A DNA stretch of 64,000 nucleotides from positions 22,885,235-22,949,234 of the forward strand of contig NC_092813.1 of NCBI RefSeq assembly GCF_040954645.1, in the 5' to 3' direction. The notes under the pieces are model-generated. The model had not been told where the DNA came from, did no database searches, and saw nothing but the letters and a program-made list of their open reading frames with translations. Source of the stretch: Diabrotica undecimpunctata (taxonomy: Eukaryota > Arthropoda > Insecta > Coleoptera > Chrysomelidae). A program made the position numbers and the translations under genes. This document shows, one piece after another, positions 34,076 through 45,832 of the stretch (its first letter is position 1; each line of letters begins with the position of its first letter).

Positions 34076-34454
34076 TAATAAAACCAAAACACAGATTTTC
34101 AAGTCAAGGTGTTTGGGACTTCTGCAATATTCTATTTGGACGGATTTTAAGTCTTTCCGCCTACTTAAAACTGGCAACACTAAGCTCAAAGGTTCCATAA
34201 GATTTAAATAGCCGTATGCTGCGCCTACTGCGAGTGACTGCGAAACGCGCTTTTACATGAGATAGAGGGATGATCATAAGAAAAATTCTACAACAATAGG
34301 GACAAGATCATTGGTGGACAGCCATCGAAGAGAATATGGGCACAGCTGTGTCTAAAAATGGATTAAATATGCACCTATGTAAAAAAACAGACATAATTTT
34401 TATCCTATGTAAATTTTTGTCTTGTAATATGATTTGATATAATTAATAACTTAC

Positions 34455-34781
34455 TTTTTAATACCTTCCAACAAGGATGCAATCCATCCAATCGCATTCT
34501 GAACACCCTGCGTTACTTCTTCAATCGCCTGCAAACGTTCTTTCAGACTTTTCTTTTCTTCTTTCTCTTTGTCTTCTTCGTCGTCGTCTTCTCCTTCTGA
34601 ATCCTGCGATTCATCCCACGGGACTTGTAAAGGTCCTAATAAAGATCGTACTATATACTGTTTTAAGAATACCAAGAGAACTAATATCGGAAACATCCAT
34701 GGTTGGAAATAGTAGCAAAGTATAATCCAAACTACCAATGCCGCAAAACTTTGTAGTTTTGACTCCCATTCAAAACAATTT
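34455..34781 (-). CDS. Mctp: Mctp exon: first membrane segment and acidic linker
   Basis: Minus strand, acceptor ATTTTAG/AAATTG at 34782, donor AAAAA/GTAAGT at 34454. It reads NCFEWESKLQSFAALVVWII, a membrane segment LCYYFQPWMFPILVLLVFLK and QYIVRSLLGPLQVPWDES. An acidic-basic linker (GEDDDEEDKEKEEKK) and a helix SLKERLQAIEEVTQGVQNAI follow, to GIKK. Order and motifs are those of Mctp: C2 domains are followed by two membrane passages separated by a charged cytosolic helix. Phases join exactly with both neighbouring exons. Confidence 0.93.
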
Positions 34782-35023
34782 CTAAAATATTAAATAAGAT
34801 TTACAGCACATTTACAATTAACTAGAAATACAATAGGTATATCATGGGACATAATGTGATGGAGTTGTGAAGAAAAAATATTATCTTGTTTTCAAGAATA
34901 ATTCTAAGGATAATGCAAGGAAAAAGGAAAAAATTAAAAAAAATTGCCTTAATGTTTAGGATCATTATTGAAAAAACTTACGTTAGATAAAAATATGTAT
35001 TCAAGAAGTATCTGATTACTTAC

Positions 35024-35306
35024 TGGAAAAGCTTGCCGACTTCTAAGAAATACATAACAAATACTTTTAGCCTTAGAACATTTTTTACAAAAACTTGCCG
35101 CTTAAACTTTACTTCAGTTTGCATATATTTCTCCTCCCTTGGATTTAAAGTTCTTATACACGCTCTCATAGGATTCCGCTGAATTATCATTTCTAGAAGA
35201 ATTTGTGGTCCATTTCCTTTCGCCCTCGTTCGTAGTTTTTTATCCTTTAGAGCAAACCACGTTTTTTCTCCATTTCGTATTCGTAGAAGCGGAATTGCAA
35301 TCTTTC
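35024..35306 (-). CDS. Mctp: Mctp exon: end of last C2 domain and pre-membrane region
   Basis: Minus strand, acceptor ATTTTCAG/GAAAG at 35307, donor TTCCA/GTAAGT at 35023. It reads KIAIPLLRIRNGEKTWFALK, the last beta strands of the third C2 domain, then GNGPQILLEMIIQRNPMRAC, IRTLNPREEKYMQTEVKFKR and LRLKVFVMYFLEVGKLFQ. The 242-bp intron to the next exon is short. The preceding C2 exons were not found up to the right edge, so the intron upstream exceeds 28 kb. Confidence 0.93.
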
Positions 35307-35690
35307 CTGAAAATAAGTACTTATTATTAATATACAGGGTGCGGCAGATAAATGTCCAATTAGAAATATCTCGAGAAATAAAGGTAACTGACTAATGAAA
35401 ATTGGTATGAAGGGGTTTTAAAGAGTGACCTATTTAATGAATTTTTTAATTTTAGAAATATTTTCGTTATTTTGAATATTTTTTGTTTATAGTTTCCTTA
35501 TCCTATTGTGAACCGTTTTTAAGTTATAATGATTTTTATATGAAAATTACACTTTTCTACCATGTTATAATATTCAATATCCGCTAACGTAATTTAAATA
35601 AAAGTTTCTATTTTTTAGGTGCTTATTAACCAGATATAGTATTATCGTTTACAGTGTAAAGTTGCCTTTTTTATTATACAGGATGTTGTC
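35307..35690. other. Mctp intron; possible DNA-transposon terminus
   Basis: TACAGGGTGCGGCAGATAAA at 35334 and ATACAGGATGTTGTCAAAA near 35678 resemble the TACAGGGTG ends common in arthropod mariner-type elements and MITEs. They are direct rather than inverted, so no element can be delimited. Confidence 0.35.
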
Positions 35691-35694
35691 AAAA

Positions 35695-37489
35695 TTAGCA
35701 TAAAACCAGCATCCTAAATTTTCGCCTCATTCCTTTTTTTTCAAATAGGTCGCGTTCACACTCTGTGAAAATAGTGATTGTATGTTCTTTACAAATTGCT
35801 CTGAAACACTTGGCGCATTTTGATGCTGTTTTTGTATTTTTTTTCTTGGGGCAATAGGAGCATTTTGGCCTTGCACCTGCTTGATTTTCCTCAGGAACAT
35901 CTCGTTTCTGTGTCAAAGGAAGAGATTCAGATATTTTTTAATTTGCAAAGTTAGCAGAAATGGCAAGTTTTGGGCCGCTCTTTTTTGCATATGTGGGGTA
36001 ATGAGTTGTCTGGGTAAAATTTTCAGATACTCACGTCTTGGTTGGCAGGAATCTAATACATTTGTCCTAAATATAATGTTTTCATTTATTCCAGCGATGA
36101 TTAGCATAGTAAAAAAACAGTCAACGGCCACCTACATGTGATTCTTGCCACTGAATAAAGACTCTTCAGTTGGTCCACTGTATCTACTCCCGATTTTGTT
36201 TGATTGTAAAAAGTAACTACTACTGGTTTGCAAGCTTCACCACTTTCCTCGTTAATTTTGTCATATTCCTGGAGGGTTGACAAAAGCAGGACATTCTTAT
36301 TTGTTTTTGGGACGTACGAAACTAATAAACATTCACGACCAAAAGCAAATAAACTGCTACAAATTGGCTTTTTTTTAGTTGCAACAAATATTTCAGGAAT
36401 TTCACGTTTGTTTTTTCTAATTGTCCCAACTAAAGTTATTTTTTTCTTTTTTAATTCTTCGGCCAAAGGAACTAACGTGAACCAGTTATCACAGGTTAAA
36501 TTTCGTCCTAAATTCATAATGGGTTCACACAATCGTTTCACCACACTGGCTGGACTGTTGTCAATACAAAATGGACTATCAGGCTGCTTTCCTGCGTAAA
36601 TCTCCATTTTCACAGTATAAAATACACGACTCTCAGTCAAGGCAAATATTTTTATCCCGTATTTGTTTGGTTTACTCGGGATATATTTCCTGAAGCTGCA
36701 CCTTCCACGGAAACCCTCCAGCATTTCGTCAATAGTACAGTTCTTACCAGGCATGTAGCAGGCTTGGCTTCTTTCTATAAGTATCTGGAATATATTTCTT
36801 ATTGGAGATAGCTTATCAATTAATTTTCGTTGAGCTCTTGTGTGAATATTATCAGCACATAGTGCTCGAAGCAACAAAGAGAAACGTTTCAGGGGCATTA
36901 CCATTTTGAATAACTCTGGTGCTGTAGAATCGTTGCTCCATAGGTCATTTAGGTTGGTGTGTGGGGATTTCAAAACTCCTGCCATGTACAACAATCCAAA
37001 CACTGCTTTTATTTCGTCACAGTCAGTATCTAAAACATCTCGTTTGCGTGTATAGTTGCTTCTAATTTTCTGTAGGTTCAAATTTGTGCACGTCACAATT
37101 TCTTCAATAACATCATCTCTTATGAGCAGGTTCTAACTTTCATATGGAGTTTTAACATTCTTTGCCGCATGTTTCACTCCCGGTGGTTTTCTAGTAATAT
37201 TGTGCTGTGGAATACGGCTAGGTTTTCGCTCACGGTGAACTTTCCAAAGGGTTTTTTTGTCTCTGCCGATATATTTGGGACCATCTTCAGACCAAAACGT
37301 TGAAATAGTATTTGTCGTATCATCGGCCGAAAACACTGAGTCTGTCTCATGATTAGAACTGACTTCTACTGACTCTATGTCGCTTTCTTCATCGTCCAAA
37401 TTTTGCTCTTGCGTCTGTTCAAGTAACAAATCCCCTTGCTCTTATTCTTCATATATTTTTAACAGTCTGGCCTCTTTTTTAGGATCCAT
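35695..37489 (-). pseudogene. piggyBac transposase, lightly disrupted
   Basis: Starts at ATG 37489 (MDPKKEARLLKIYEE) and meets a TAA after 15 codons, then an acidic region, then another stop near 37131. The core 37096-36101 is open for 331 codons and contains CTIDEMLEGFRGRC (Asp 123 of this piece), LTCDNWFTLVPLAEEL (Asp 203) and SGVDTVDQL (Asp 305/308). These positions correspond to the catalytic acidic residues of piggyBac enzymes. After a frameshift near 36100 the rest of the core follows. A C-terminal cysteine finger (35865-35740; CSYCPKKKN, CAKCFRAICKEH) completes the domain order. Two stops and at least one shift make it inactive, but all domains survive. Its relation to the relic at 18760 is only at family level. 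Confidence 0.85.
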
Positions 37490-37816
37490 TACACAATAAT
37501 ATTTTAAAGTTATATAATTTAAAACACAAAATCAATTAAAAAATCCAACAAAAATTACTCTGTAGCTTTCCAAAATCATCACGTTGTTAGTCGCGGGTGA
37601 GCTAATCGCTCATTTCTCGACATCTGCGTTTAATCAATACTTGGAATAGACTGACGGTTGCTCGATCACAATTCTGCGTAAAACATTCTATACACAATAG
37701 TAGTAGGAAGTATTACATGAGCGTAGTTGCCAATGTGAGTAATATTGTGAAAAATGTTAAAAAAAAAGTAAAATGGTAAATGGTAAAATGGCACCATGCG
37801 ACCAACGCAGGGTTAA
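35695..37816 (-). mobile_element. piggyBac-type transposon
   Basis: The right (5') terminus reads, on the minus strand, TTAA followed by CCCTGCGTTGGTCGCATGG (37816 to about 37794), the expected piggyBac end and TTAA target. The left terminus was not identified beyond the end of the coding region at about 35695. The transposase is nearly continuous (separate entry). Confidence 0.8.
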
Positions 37817-37834
37817 TAACGATCACAATAAATG

Positions 37835-40355
37835 TACATCAAAAAATTTTGTATATCTAATATGTGTATCCTACCACATAAAACTATATCCCAAGAAGAT
37901 TTAACAACTATTTTGGAACAAATTCCTTCACCTAGAATTATCGTTGGAGATGATAACTGACACAATCCGATGTGGGGTTCCATAAAACTGAACCCGACAG
38001 GACGAATTATAGAAGATATTATAACATCCCAAAATCTGAATCTACTTAACGACTATAAACCAACCAGATTCAGCATACAAAATGGCATATCATCAGCAAT
38101 TGATATTTCTCTGTGTGACCCAGTTCTGTCCACTACGTTAACATGGGACGTTCTACCCCACTACCACATTATAATATCTTTAACACATCAGAAAATCACA
38201 AATATAGAATGGCCTGTCTCAAAGTGGAATATTAAAAATGCTGATTGGACTAACTTTACCAAACAGATCGAACAGGAGATTAACAAAATCAACTTCACAT
38301 CATCAAACGATATTGAAAGTTTTAAAGTACATCTTTACAAACCATCACAGCAGCTGCAGAGACGTATGTAAGAAAAACAAAAATTTTAAAGAGACATTAA
38401 CCTTTTCCGCGGTGGACACCTGAATGCAGCCAAGCTACAAAAGTGTATAGGAAAGCTTTCAATAGAATAAAGCATCATAAAACAGACAAAAATATAACGG
38501 ACTACAAAAAAACGAAGAAAAAGAAGAAAAGAATAGAAAGGAATCCTGAAAAAAATTCATCTTATCTCTAAATATCTCTTCATGCATAAGTACAGTTTGT
38601 AGAAATTTAAGGAAAATCTCTGGCAAAAGCAAACCATATAAGATTCCTTTTCAAGCAAAAAATAACAAAATAATTAGTGATACAAAAGAAATCGTAGATA
38701 TGTTAGCCGACCAATTCGAATTAAATTTCAGTGATGAAAATTACACTGATAATTTTAAAATAAATAAAAACAACGTAGAAAAAAATATATTGTGATTCGA
38801 TGGACATGAGATTCACAACCTTAACGTCTCTTTTTTCTTCATAGAACTTGCTGAACCTTTATAATTTTATCTGGAGTAACCAGGTTTTCCGATCAACTTG
38901 ATCCGAAGCAATAATACTACAACTTCTTAAACCTAAGAAATCCCGAACATCGCCTGAGTCATATCTACCAATATCTTTAACCAATATTATATGTAAAGTG
39001 TTACAGAAAATGGTAAATAAAAGGCTGAAATGTTATTTAGAACAACAAAAACTCCTTATTACACAACCAAGCGGATTTAGGCAAAATCGATCCACTATAG
39101 ATAACCTAATAGACTTAGAGTCAGGAATACATGAAGCATTTGCAAATAAACAAGATTGTATCGCAGTCGTTTTTGATATTAATAAAGCTTATGATACTGT
39201 TTGGCGATTCAACATCATATCAAAATTGCAAAATTGCATTATCAAAGGCAATATGTTAAAATTTATTTCAAATTTTCTTTAATCTCGCAACTTCCTAGTT
39301 CGATCAGACAATGTTTAATCAGATAAAAAAGTTCAAGAGAACGGAGTACCACACGGATCAGTTATAAGCTCAACCCTTTTTCTAATAGCCATAAACGACA
39401 TACTTCAACAATGCTCACCGATTGCTAAAGGATTATTATACGCTGATGACTTAGTTTTACTTGCCAAAGGAAAAAACTCTACATCTATTTAAAAACATTT
39501 ACAACAAATAATCAATTAGTTAAAATTGTGGTCTAGGACTATCGGATTACAAAAACTCTCAGTTTTACAAATAATATTAGATTTTTAGGTATGGTTTTAC
39601 CCAAAAGCTCTCCTAGAAAAAACATACAGAAGAACTTAAAAAATCATGGCAAGCAGAATTAAATTTAATGAAAACTATTTCCAGCAAAAACTGGGGAGTA
39701 GATCAAAGTACACTATTAGATGAGTTTAAATTTTTAATCAGATCCAAACTCGACTATGGTGAGATAGTTTATTCATCAAGTAAAGTATCAGTATTAAAAA
39801 CCTTAGAAACTGTTCAAAACACAGCTCTACGAATAGCTACAGGTGCGTTTCGAACGACACCAGTTGAAAGTCTACAATGCTTAACAGAAGAACCACACCT
39901 AAGTTTACGATGCAAATACCTTCCTCTCTAATATTCTTCTAAAACAGCTAGTAATAAAGAACACCCTACTTATAAAAATCACTATAAGATATACACTGAC
40001 GCATCCAAATCTTCAAACGGTGTTGGTGCAGCTATCCTCATACCCAATACATCCTTAAAATTGAAATTCAATCCCATTACTTCATCATACACTGCAGAGT
40101 TTTTTGCAGTATTACAAGCAGTTATCTACATAAAAGGGTCGAAACAGTCCCCGTCTCTCATAATAACCGATTCGCTAAGCTCACTTCGCATTATCAAACG
40201 TTTATATACCAATACTCCAATTGCCTCCATATTCAATCAGAAACAAAGATTCTAAAAAATAATAATAATAAGATCACTGTTAAGTTCATGTTTGTTCCAT
40301 CACATTTAGGTATACAAGGAAATAGCATTAGCATCCTTCACCCAGGACTCCATTC
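37835..40355 (+). mobile_element. I-group LINE, old copy, left part (split by a younger relative)
   Basis: The plus strand reads the endonuclease region (PRIIVGDDN near 37937; ISSAIDISLCDPVL near 38087), RT (SGFRQNRSTIDNLIDLESGI near 39068; VVFDINKAYDTVWRFNI near 39168; VPHGSVISSTLFLIAIND near 39345; LLYADDLVLLAKG near 39435) and RNase H (IYTDASKS near 39992; SYTAEFFAVLQAV near 40088; LIITDSLSSL near 40158; VPSHLGIQGN near 40300). Many stops and frameshifts are present. It is cut at 40355 by the minus-strand LINE and resumes at 45833. Confidence 0.85.
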
Positions 40356-40438
40356 TTTTTTTTTTTTTTTTTTATTAAGAAGAAATATTGCCGCATCCAC
40401 CAAAAGGTTATTAGCGGCATTACACAGTAAACAAAACT

Positions 40439-43400
40439 TTAAATCTGATACAAGATATTAATTGACCTTAGGTAATTTAATAAGTTTTTTACGTGGCAGT
40501 TTTCTCCTAATAAATCTGGTAGAGTATTTGGTATATTGTTTATGGAACGTTCTTTATGGTATTTTGGACACTCGATTAACAAATGGACGACGGTAAGAGG
40601 CGTAACACATAGGTCGCACAGCGGGCGTTCACTGGCCGAAAGTAAATACGAGTGTGTTATCTTAGTGTGTCCTATACGTAGGCGCGTTAGAACCGTTTGA
40701 ATAAACCGTGTGCTAGCACTAGTTTTCCACTGTCGCGTATCTGGTTTTAGCGATCTTAATTTAGATTGCGATAGAAACCATTCGCGCTGCCACTGACCCA
40801 TCACTTTTTGTTTAAAAAACGATTTGAGATCTTTACACACACTCTCGCGCACTAATTCAGATTCCACACTTGTTGCTGCATCACGAGCACTACTGTCTGC
40901 CTCTTCATTGCCGATAATTCCTATATGCGATGGGATCCATATAAATTTAGGAGTTATGTGGTTCTCTTGGGCGATTTGTAGTTCAGTTTTTATTAGTTGC
41001 TCCAATGGCTGTTTAGGATACAGATGCTGTATTGCAAGAAGAGAGCTGAGCGAGTCAGTGAGAAACAGAGGTTTTGGAATTCTTGAGAGGTTTGCATGTT
41101 TTAGGGCACGGTACAAAGCAAACAGTTCAGCGGTGAAAACACTTGAGCTAGGCGGTAGCTTAAATTTGAAAGTAGACGTTGGAGTAACAAAAGCACAACC
41201 AATGCCATCAGTAGATTTAGATGCATCGGTAAAGATGTTTGTGCAGTTAAGGTAGTCTCGTTCAAGAATCTCATTTAGTTTGTTTTTGATTATTATGTTG
41301 TTATTGCATTTTTTGGACAACTCTATTAAAGAGGTGTTGCAATTTGGGATGCTTATCAGCCATGGAGTCGGATGTTGGATGTTACAGTGAAATACATCTG
41401 GGATTGTTGTGTCAAAATTATTTAGAATTGATCTTACTCGTGTGTAATAAGGTTTTCCAGTACGAGGTTTATTAAAGAGAAAGTCAAGATTGTTTTTAGA
41501 AAAAGTATTTTCGAAGAGTGGATGATCCTTATTAGCAGCTACAGAAGAAGCATGTGAAAGTGTTAAAAGTGCCCGCCTATACTGCAATGATGGTTCTCCA
41601 GTTTCGGAATGTAAGCTTTCTATGGGTGAAGTGTGAAAAGCTCCGAGAACGATCCGAAGTGCGGCATTGTGGATTGTATCTAATGGTTTTAGGGTACTCT
41701 TGGTTGCGGAGGCATAAACAATTGAACCGTAATCGAGCTTGGATCTAATTAGTGTTTTATACAGAAGGAGTAGTGTAGAGAAGTCGGAACCCCAGAAACG
41801 ATTTGATACGGTTTTAAGCAAATTGAGTCTTTTGTTGCATGTTAGCGCCAAATATTGTATGTGCTTTTTCCAGGAAAGTTTTTGATCCAGCCACATACCA
41901 AGGAATTTTACGGAGTTTTGGAAGGGAATTATGCTGTTGTGAAGATAAAGGACTGGTGTAATGCATGATTTTTTCGTAAACACCATACCAGTTGTCTTTG
42001 TAACGGAGAATTCGAAGCCTGTACTAGCTGTCCATTCATCTAGTTGGGTTAAAAATGTCTGTACTATTCTGCACATAGATTCTTTTTGTGCTCCTTTAAT
42101 GTATACCACTAAATCGTCGGCATAGAGGCGAGCTTTGAGAGGTTTCTGTAATTTGTTTAATATGTTGTTTATGGCAACTAGGAATAGGGTAGGACTAAGT
42201 ACTGAGCCTTGTGGGGTACCGTTTTCTGCACTATAAAAATCAGAATAAACGTTATTAACTCTTACTTGGAAAAAAAAGTCTTTTAACAAATTTTCGATAT
42301 AGGCTAAGCAGTGTCCTCTAATATTGGATGCGTGCAATTTTTTAATGATGTTGAATCTCCAACACGTATTGAAGGCTTTCTTTATATCGAAGAAAATAGC
42401 TATGCACATTTGATTCATTGCTAACGCTTCTTGGACATCACTTTGTAAGTCTACGATATTGTCCATTGCTGACCGATTACGTCTGAAGCCGTTTTGCTCT
42501 GGTAAGAAGAAATGAGATTTTTCCAGTGTCCACATAAGCCGGGCATTGACTATTTTCTCCATTAATTTAGCCATGGCACATGTTAGAGAGATGGGTCTGT
42601 ATGATTCTGGATCAAGTCGAGGCTTTCTGGATTTTAAAAAAGGCAAAATTGTGGCTTTTGCCCATATAGACGGATATTGTCGTTGTTGTCAAATTTGATT
42701 GAAAATTTGCAGTAGATGTTGTTTTGCTAAGATTGATAAATGCTTCAGGAATACGACAGGAATATTGTCGGGTCCTGGACTTGAGTTTTTCATATCTTGT
42801 AAGTAGTTATTTAGTTCTATAATAGTAAGAGGTTGAGATAGGGGGTTTTCGTGGGATTCTTCTAGAGACAAGATGGTGCGTTCTTTCTTTAGCTTGTAGT
42901 CCCTAAAATTAATGTCGTAGTTTTCGCTAGAGGAATGTTGTTCAAATGTGAAAGCAAGAGTGTTAGCAATGTCTTGTGAAGGAGAGACTGTGGTATTGTT
43001 TATTTTAAGAGTGTTAATTGATGAAGAATACTTTAAACCGGAAATTTTCTTTACCCTTTTCCAAACTTCGCTCATTGGAGTAGAACTATTTATTTCTGAG
43101 ACGTATTTTGACCATGAGGCTTTTTTTGAATTTTTTATGATTAATTGGGCTCTAGCTTTTAATCGTTTGAATTCTATTTTACTTTCTTGGGTTTTGTACC
43201 GTTTAAACCTATTGAAAGCTTTTTTACTTTGCTGTATTGCTTCTTTGCAATCCTTATTCCACCATGGTACTGGATGATGATTGTGAATTTTTTTTGTTTT
43301 TTGAATATAGAGTTCTGCACTTTTTAGTATTAAGTCATTAAAATTGGTGATTGTTCTATCGATATCACAGTAATTTATTTCACAGCTTTCTACGGAATTA

Positions 43401-44152
43401 TTAATATATGTTGAAAAACTCACCCAATTAGCCTTTTCTGTTTTCCATTTTAAGACAAAGGTGTCTTTTGGTTCCGGTAGGGCGTTAGTATTCCAGATTT
43501 TTATGGGGTGATGGTCGCTGCCGTAGTTGAAGGACAAAACTTCCCACGATAAGCAAGGAGTTAAAATTGGATCACAGAGACTTAAGTCAATTGCCGAGGA
43601 TTCTCCTGATGCTGAGTTGAACCTCGTGGAGGTTCCATCATTAAGAAAATTTAAATTAACGTTATGTATTAGGTTTTTTATTATTCTTCCCATCTTATTT
43701 GTGTTAGAAGATCCCCATATTATATTGTGTCCATTAAAGTCACCGACGACTATACGTGGTGTTGGAATTTGGTGTATAAGGTGCAGTATATCTGCATAAT
43801 TTACCTGTGAGTTGGGAGGAATGTAGATATTACATAGATAAAATGACATCAAGGAATCAATTTTGATGACTATAGCTTCTAAATTGCTTACTACGGGAAA
43901 TAAATTTGCATCGAAAGATTTTTTTACTAATGTCATAACACCACCACTAGCATGGCTAACAAGCATCCTGTCTTTACGAAAGCATATGTATTGTTTAGGA
44001 CTGTATTTCTGTTGAGGTTTTAAATTGGTCTCTTGGAGACAGATTATGTCTGGACAGTTTTCGGCAATGATAATCTGTAGCATAGCCAAGCGATGGAAGA
44101 ATCCATCGATATTCCATTGTATGATCGAGTTGAATGTAAGAAATAAAAAAAA
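40439..44152 (-). CDS. LINE ORF2: endonuclease, reverse transcriptase, RNase H (one stop codon)
   Basis: The open frame begins after a stop at 44153-44155. The first ATG is at 44089, but the upstream in-frame stretch IIQWNIDGFFHRLAM holds the endonuclease Asn motif, so translation probably starts earlier or by reinitiation. Numbering from 44089: CLQETN (Glu20), VVGDFNGHN (Asp117), SDHHPI (191-196); then a stop TGA at 42689-42691 after residue 466, where relatives would have Trp. The frame continues unchanged: SYRPISLTCAMAKLMEKI, IFFDIKKAFN, ENGTPQGSVLSPTLFL, LYADDLVVYIKG (about 655-666), RNase H with FTDAS, FTAELFAL, LTDSLSS and GNEEAD, and a CDLCVTPLTVVHLLIEC Cys/His motif. It would nick target DNA and reverse-transcribe the element RNA. 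Intact but for the one stop. Confidence 0.92.
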
Positions 44153-44189
44153 TTAAATAAAAAAAAAAATAAAAACTAAACGGTAGCTG

Positions 44190-45464
44190 CTAATAAGTGC
44201 TGGTTTGTGATGCATCACTTTCTACTTCAGAGCCCACCTCTCCAAGATAAGCAAATATTTTTTTGTTTAAGTTAGTTAATCTCGATTTTATTGACCTTTC
44301 TTTTAAATAGGGACGGATTTGTTTTAACATGTGGGAGACACCTAGCAAATCAGGAGTGAAATCCTTGATCGAGATTATAGGATTAAATAAGCCGGCAGTG
44401 TTGTCTAGTAGGAGGGCTAATTGTTCACTGTTCAGTGGAAATGGTGGTTCGTCATTATTAATGAAGGTTTTGGCTGGTTCTATTTTGGATGAAAAGGATA
44501 AATCCGAATGCGTTTCTACAAGTTTAGTTTTCTTTGGCTTTTTTCGAGTTCCTGTAGATTTTGGTGTTACAAATGGGCTTTCTTGAGGTGCAGTGTCAGT
44601 TTCTGGAGAGATGACTTCATTTATAGATCGTTTTGAATGCGTTTCTTTATTTTCTGTTTTTTCTGTATTTACATTGGGTAATTCTGACTCGGTATGTTGT
44701 AAAATGGTGCTTTGGTGTGATAATAGAGGTAGAGTTTGGTTAGACGGCGACGTTGAAGGTTGGCTAATTTCACTGGCAAAGGAATCCATAGAACATTCTT
44801 CAACATGAACTTGTGAGTTTTCATTGCAGCGATGGGCAGTATGTCCGGTCTTTTTGCAGTTGTAACATACCATACTATCTTGAGACAGAAAGATTCGATA
44901 TGTTGTTTCGTCATGATTTATAGTAAACGAATCAGGTAGTTCTATACTATGAGGACTTACATAGACCTGTCTTCTGAAGCTGAGAATATGACTATACTCT
45001 GGTGATGTAGCGCTGATTTTTAAAAATGTTATTGGAGATACCATGTTAAGTCCGATATTTTGTAGGTAGTTGATTAAGAAACTATGCGGTATGGTGGGAC
45101 ACACATTTGAAAGAACAATACGTTCCGCAGGGGTGATTAATCTTCTAGCCTGTACAGTTACATTTTGAATTTTTATATGACCGTGGTTTGTCATGAAGTC
45201 ATCAACAACTTTTTTATTTGCTAGATACATACAAATACGGTTATTTGATAATCTGGATGAAAATATTATATTCTTAGGTTGAATTATCTTGCCCAATGGA
45301 ATTAAATAGTCCTGCAATTTAGTATTATCCAAGGCACTGAAGACAATCGCTTGTTCTTTCGATGGGAACTGCATATTTGCTACTGCTGATGAGTACGTTG
45401 AGCTAGTAGAGTTTGTTTCAGACATTAGTAGTGAGGTAGGTGAGATGCTGCTGTTAGTAGCCAT
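44190..45464 (-). CDS. LINE ORF1: nucleic-acid-binding protein with zinc knuckle
   Basis: 424 codons from ATG 45464 to TAG 44190, uninterrupted. Ser/Thr-rich N-terminus, then a globular part (about 35-190) with RRM-like alternation, then one CCHC zinc knuckle at residues 200-213 (CYNCKKTGHTAHRC). A long Ser/Thr/Lys-rich region and a C-terminal helical segment (LNKKIFAYLGEVGSEVE) follow. Related proteins bind the element RNA in a particle with ORF2. About 37 nt separate its stop from the ORF2 open frame, so ORF2 may be reached by reinitiation. Other LINE ORF1 proteins often have two or three knuckles; I see one. Confidence 0.9.
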   Translation of the reverse strand: MATNSSISPTSLLMSETNSTSSTYSSAVANMQFPSKEQAIVFSALDNTKLQDYLIPLGKIIQPKNIIFSSRLSNNRICMYLANKKVVDDFMTNHGHIKIQNVTVQARRLITPAERIVLSNVCPTIPHSFLINYLQNIGLNMVSPITFLKISATSPEYSHILSFRRQVYVSPHSIELPDSFTINHDETTYRIFLSQDSMVCYNCKKTGHTAHRCNENSQVHVEECSMDSFASEISQPSTSPSNQTLPLLSHQSTILQHTESELPNVNTEKTENKETHSKRSINEVISPETDTAPQESPFVTPKSTGTRKKPKKTKLVETHSDLSFSSKIEPAKTFINNDEPPFPLNSEQLALLLDNTAGLFNPIISIKDFTPDLLGVSHMLKQIRPYLKERSIKSRLTNLNKKIFAYLGEVGSEVESDASQTSTY

Positions 45465-45832
45465 ATTTAATTTTCCTCCAACGTATTAAAATTATTGAAG
45501 GATTTAATACGTCTGTGGCCAGCTTTACAGCTGGCCGGTGAAACTGGATTTAAAACGAAAAACTAATAAACTATTTTGTAGTTGTTGATAGTTTTTTTAA
45601 AACACTACTAGTTGAAATTTTTTATAGACGATAGATAGTCCAAAATTTATAATTATTTATTCAATATGTAGAATAAAAAACTTACTGACTGTTAATCACT
45701 TCATATGCAAACATACAAATATTATTTTACATTTTATCAACTGTATTAAACACCAACATTAAATATCAATTAACAATATAATTGATTTAAAGCGATAACG
45801 TGTTCACTGTTGAAAGGTTCGAAATCAACTCC

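Larger units (their letters stand above)
30259..34454 (-). other. Mctp: Mctp intron (4.2 kb) loaded with transposons
   Basis: Bounded by donor AAAAA/GTAAGT at 34454 and acceptor at 30259. It contains a mariner-like element (30778-32861), a small opposite-strand frame (32950-33167), an RTE LINE (33168-33603) and a Penelope-derived inverted repeat (33775-34075). 30300-30777 and 34100-34448 are plain AT-rich sequence. Confidence 0.85.
40356..45832 (-). mobile_element. full-length young I-group LINE
   Basis: A complete element of about 5.48 kb on the minus strand. It has a 368-nt 5' UTR (45832-45465), ORF1, ORF2, a short 3' UTR and an 18-nt poly(A) tail (T run 40356-40373). The 10-bp target GACTCCATTC is present at 40346-40355 and 45833-45842. 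It sits inside an older member of the same group in opposite orientation. Only one coding lesion was seen. Confidence 0.95.

Noticed and set aside
35334..35690. MITE with TACAGGGTG ends
   Set aside because: The two end-like motifs are in the same orientation, so they are not terminal inverted repeats.
42689..42691. Programmed stop readthrough in LINE ORF2
   Set aside because: The TGA sits within the linker between endonuclease and RT at an expected Trp; a point mutation is the simpler explanation without sister copies.
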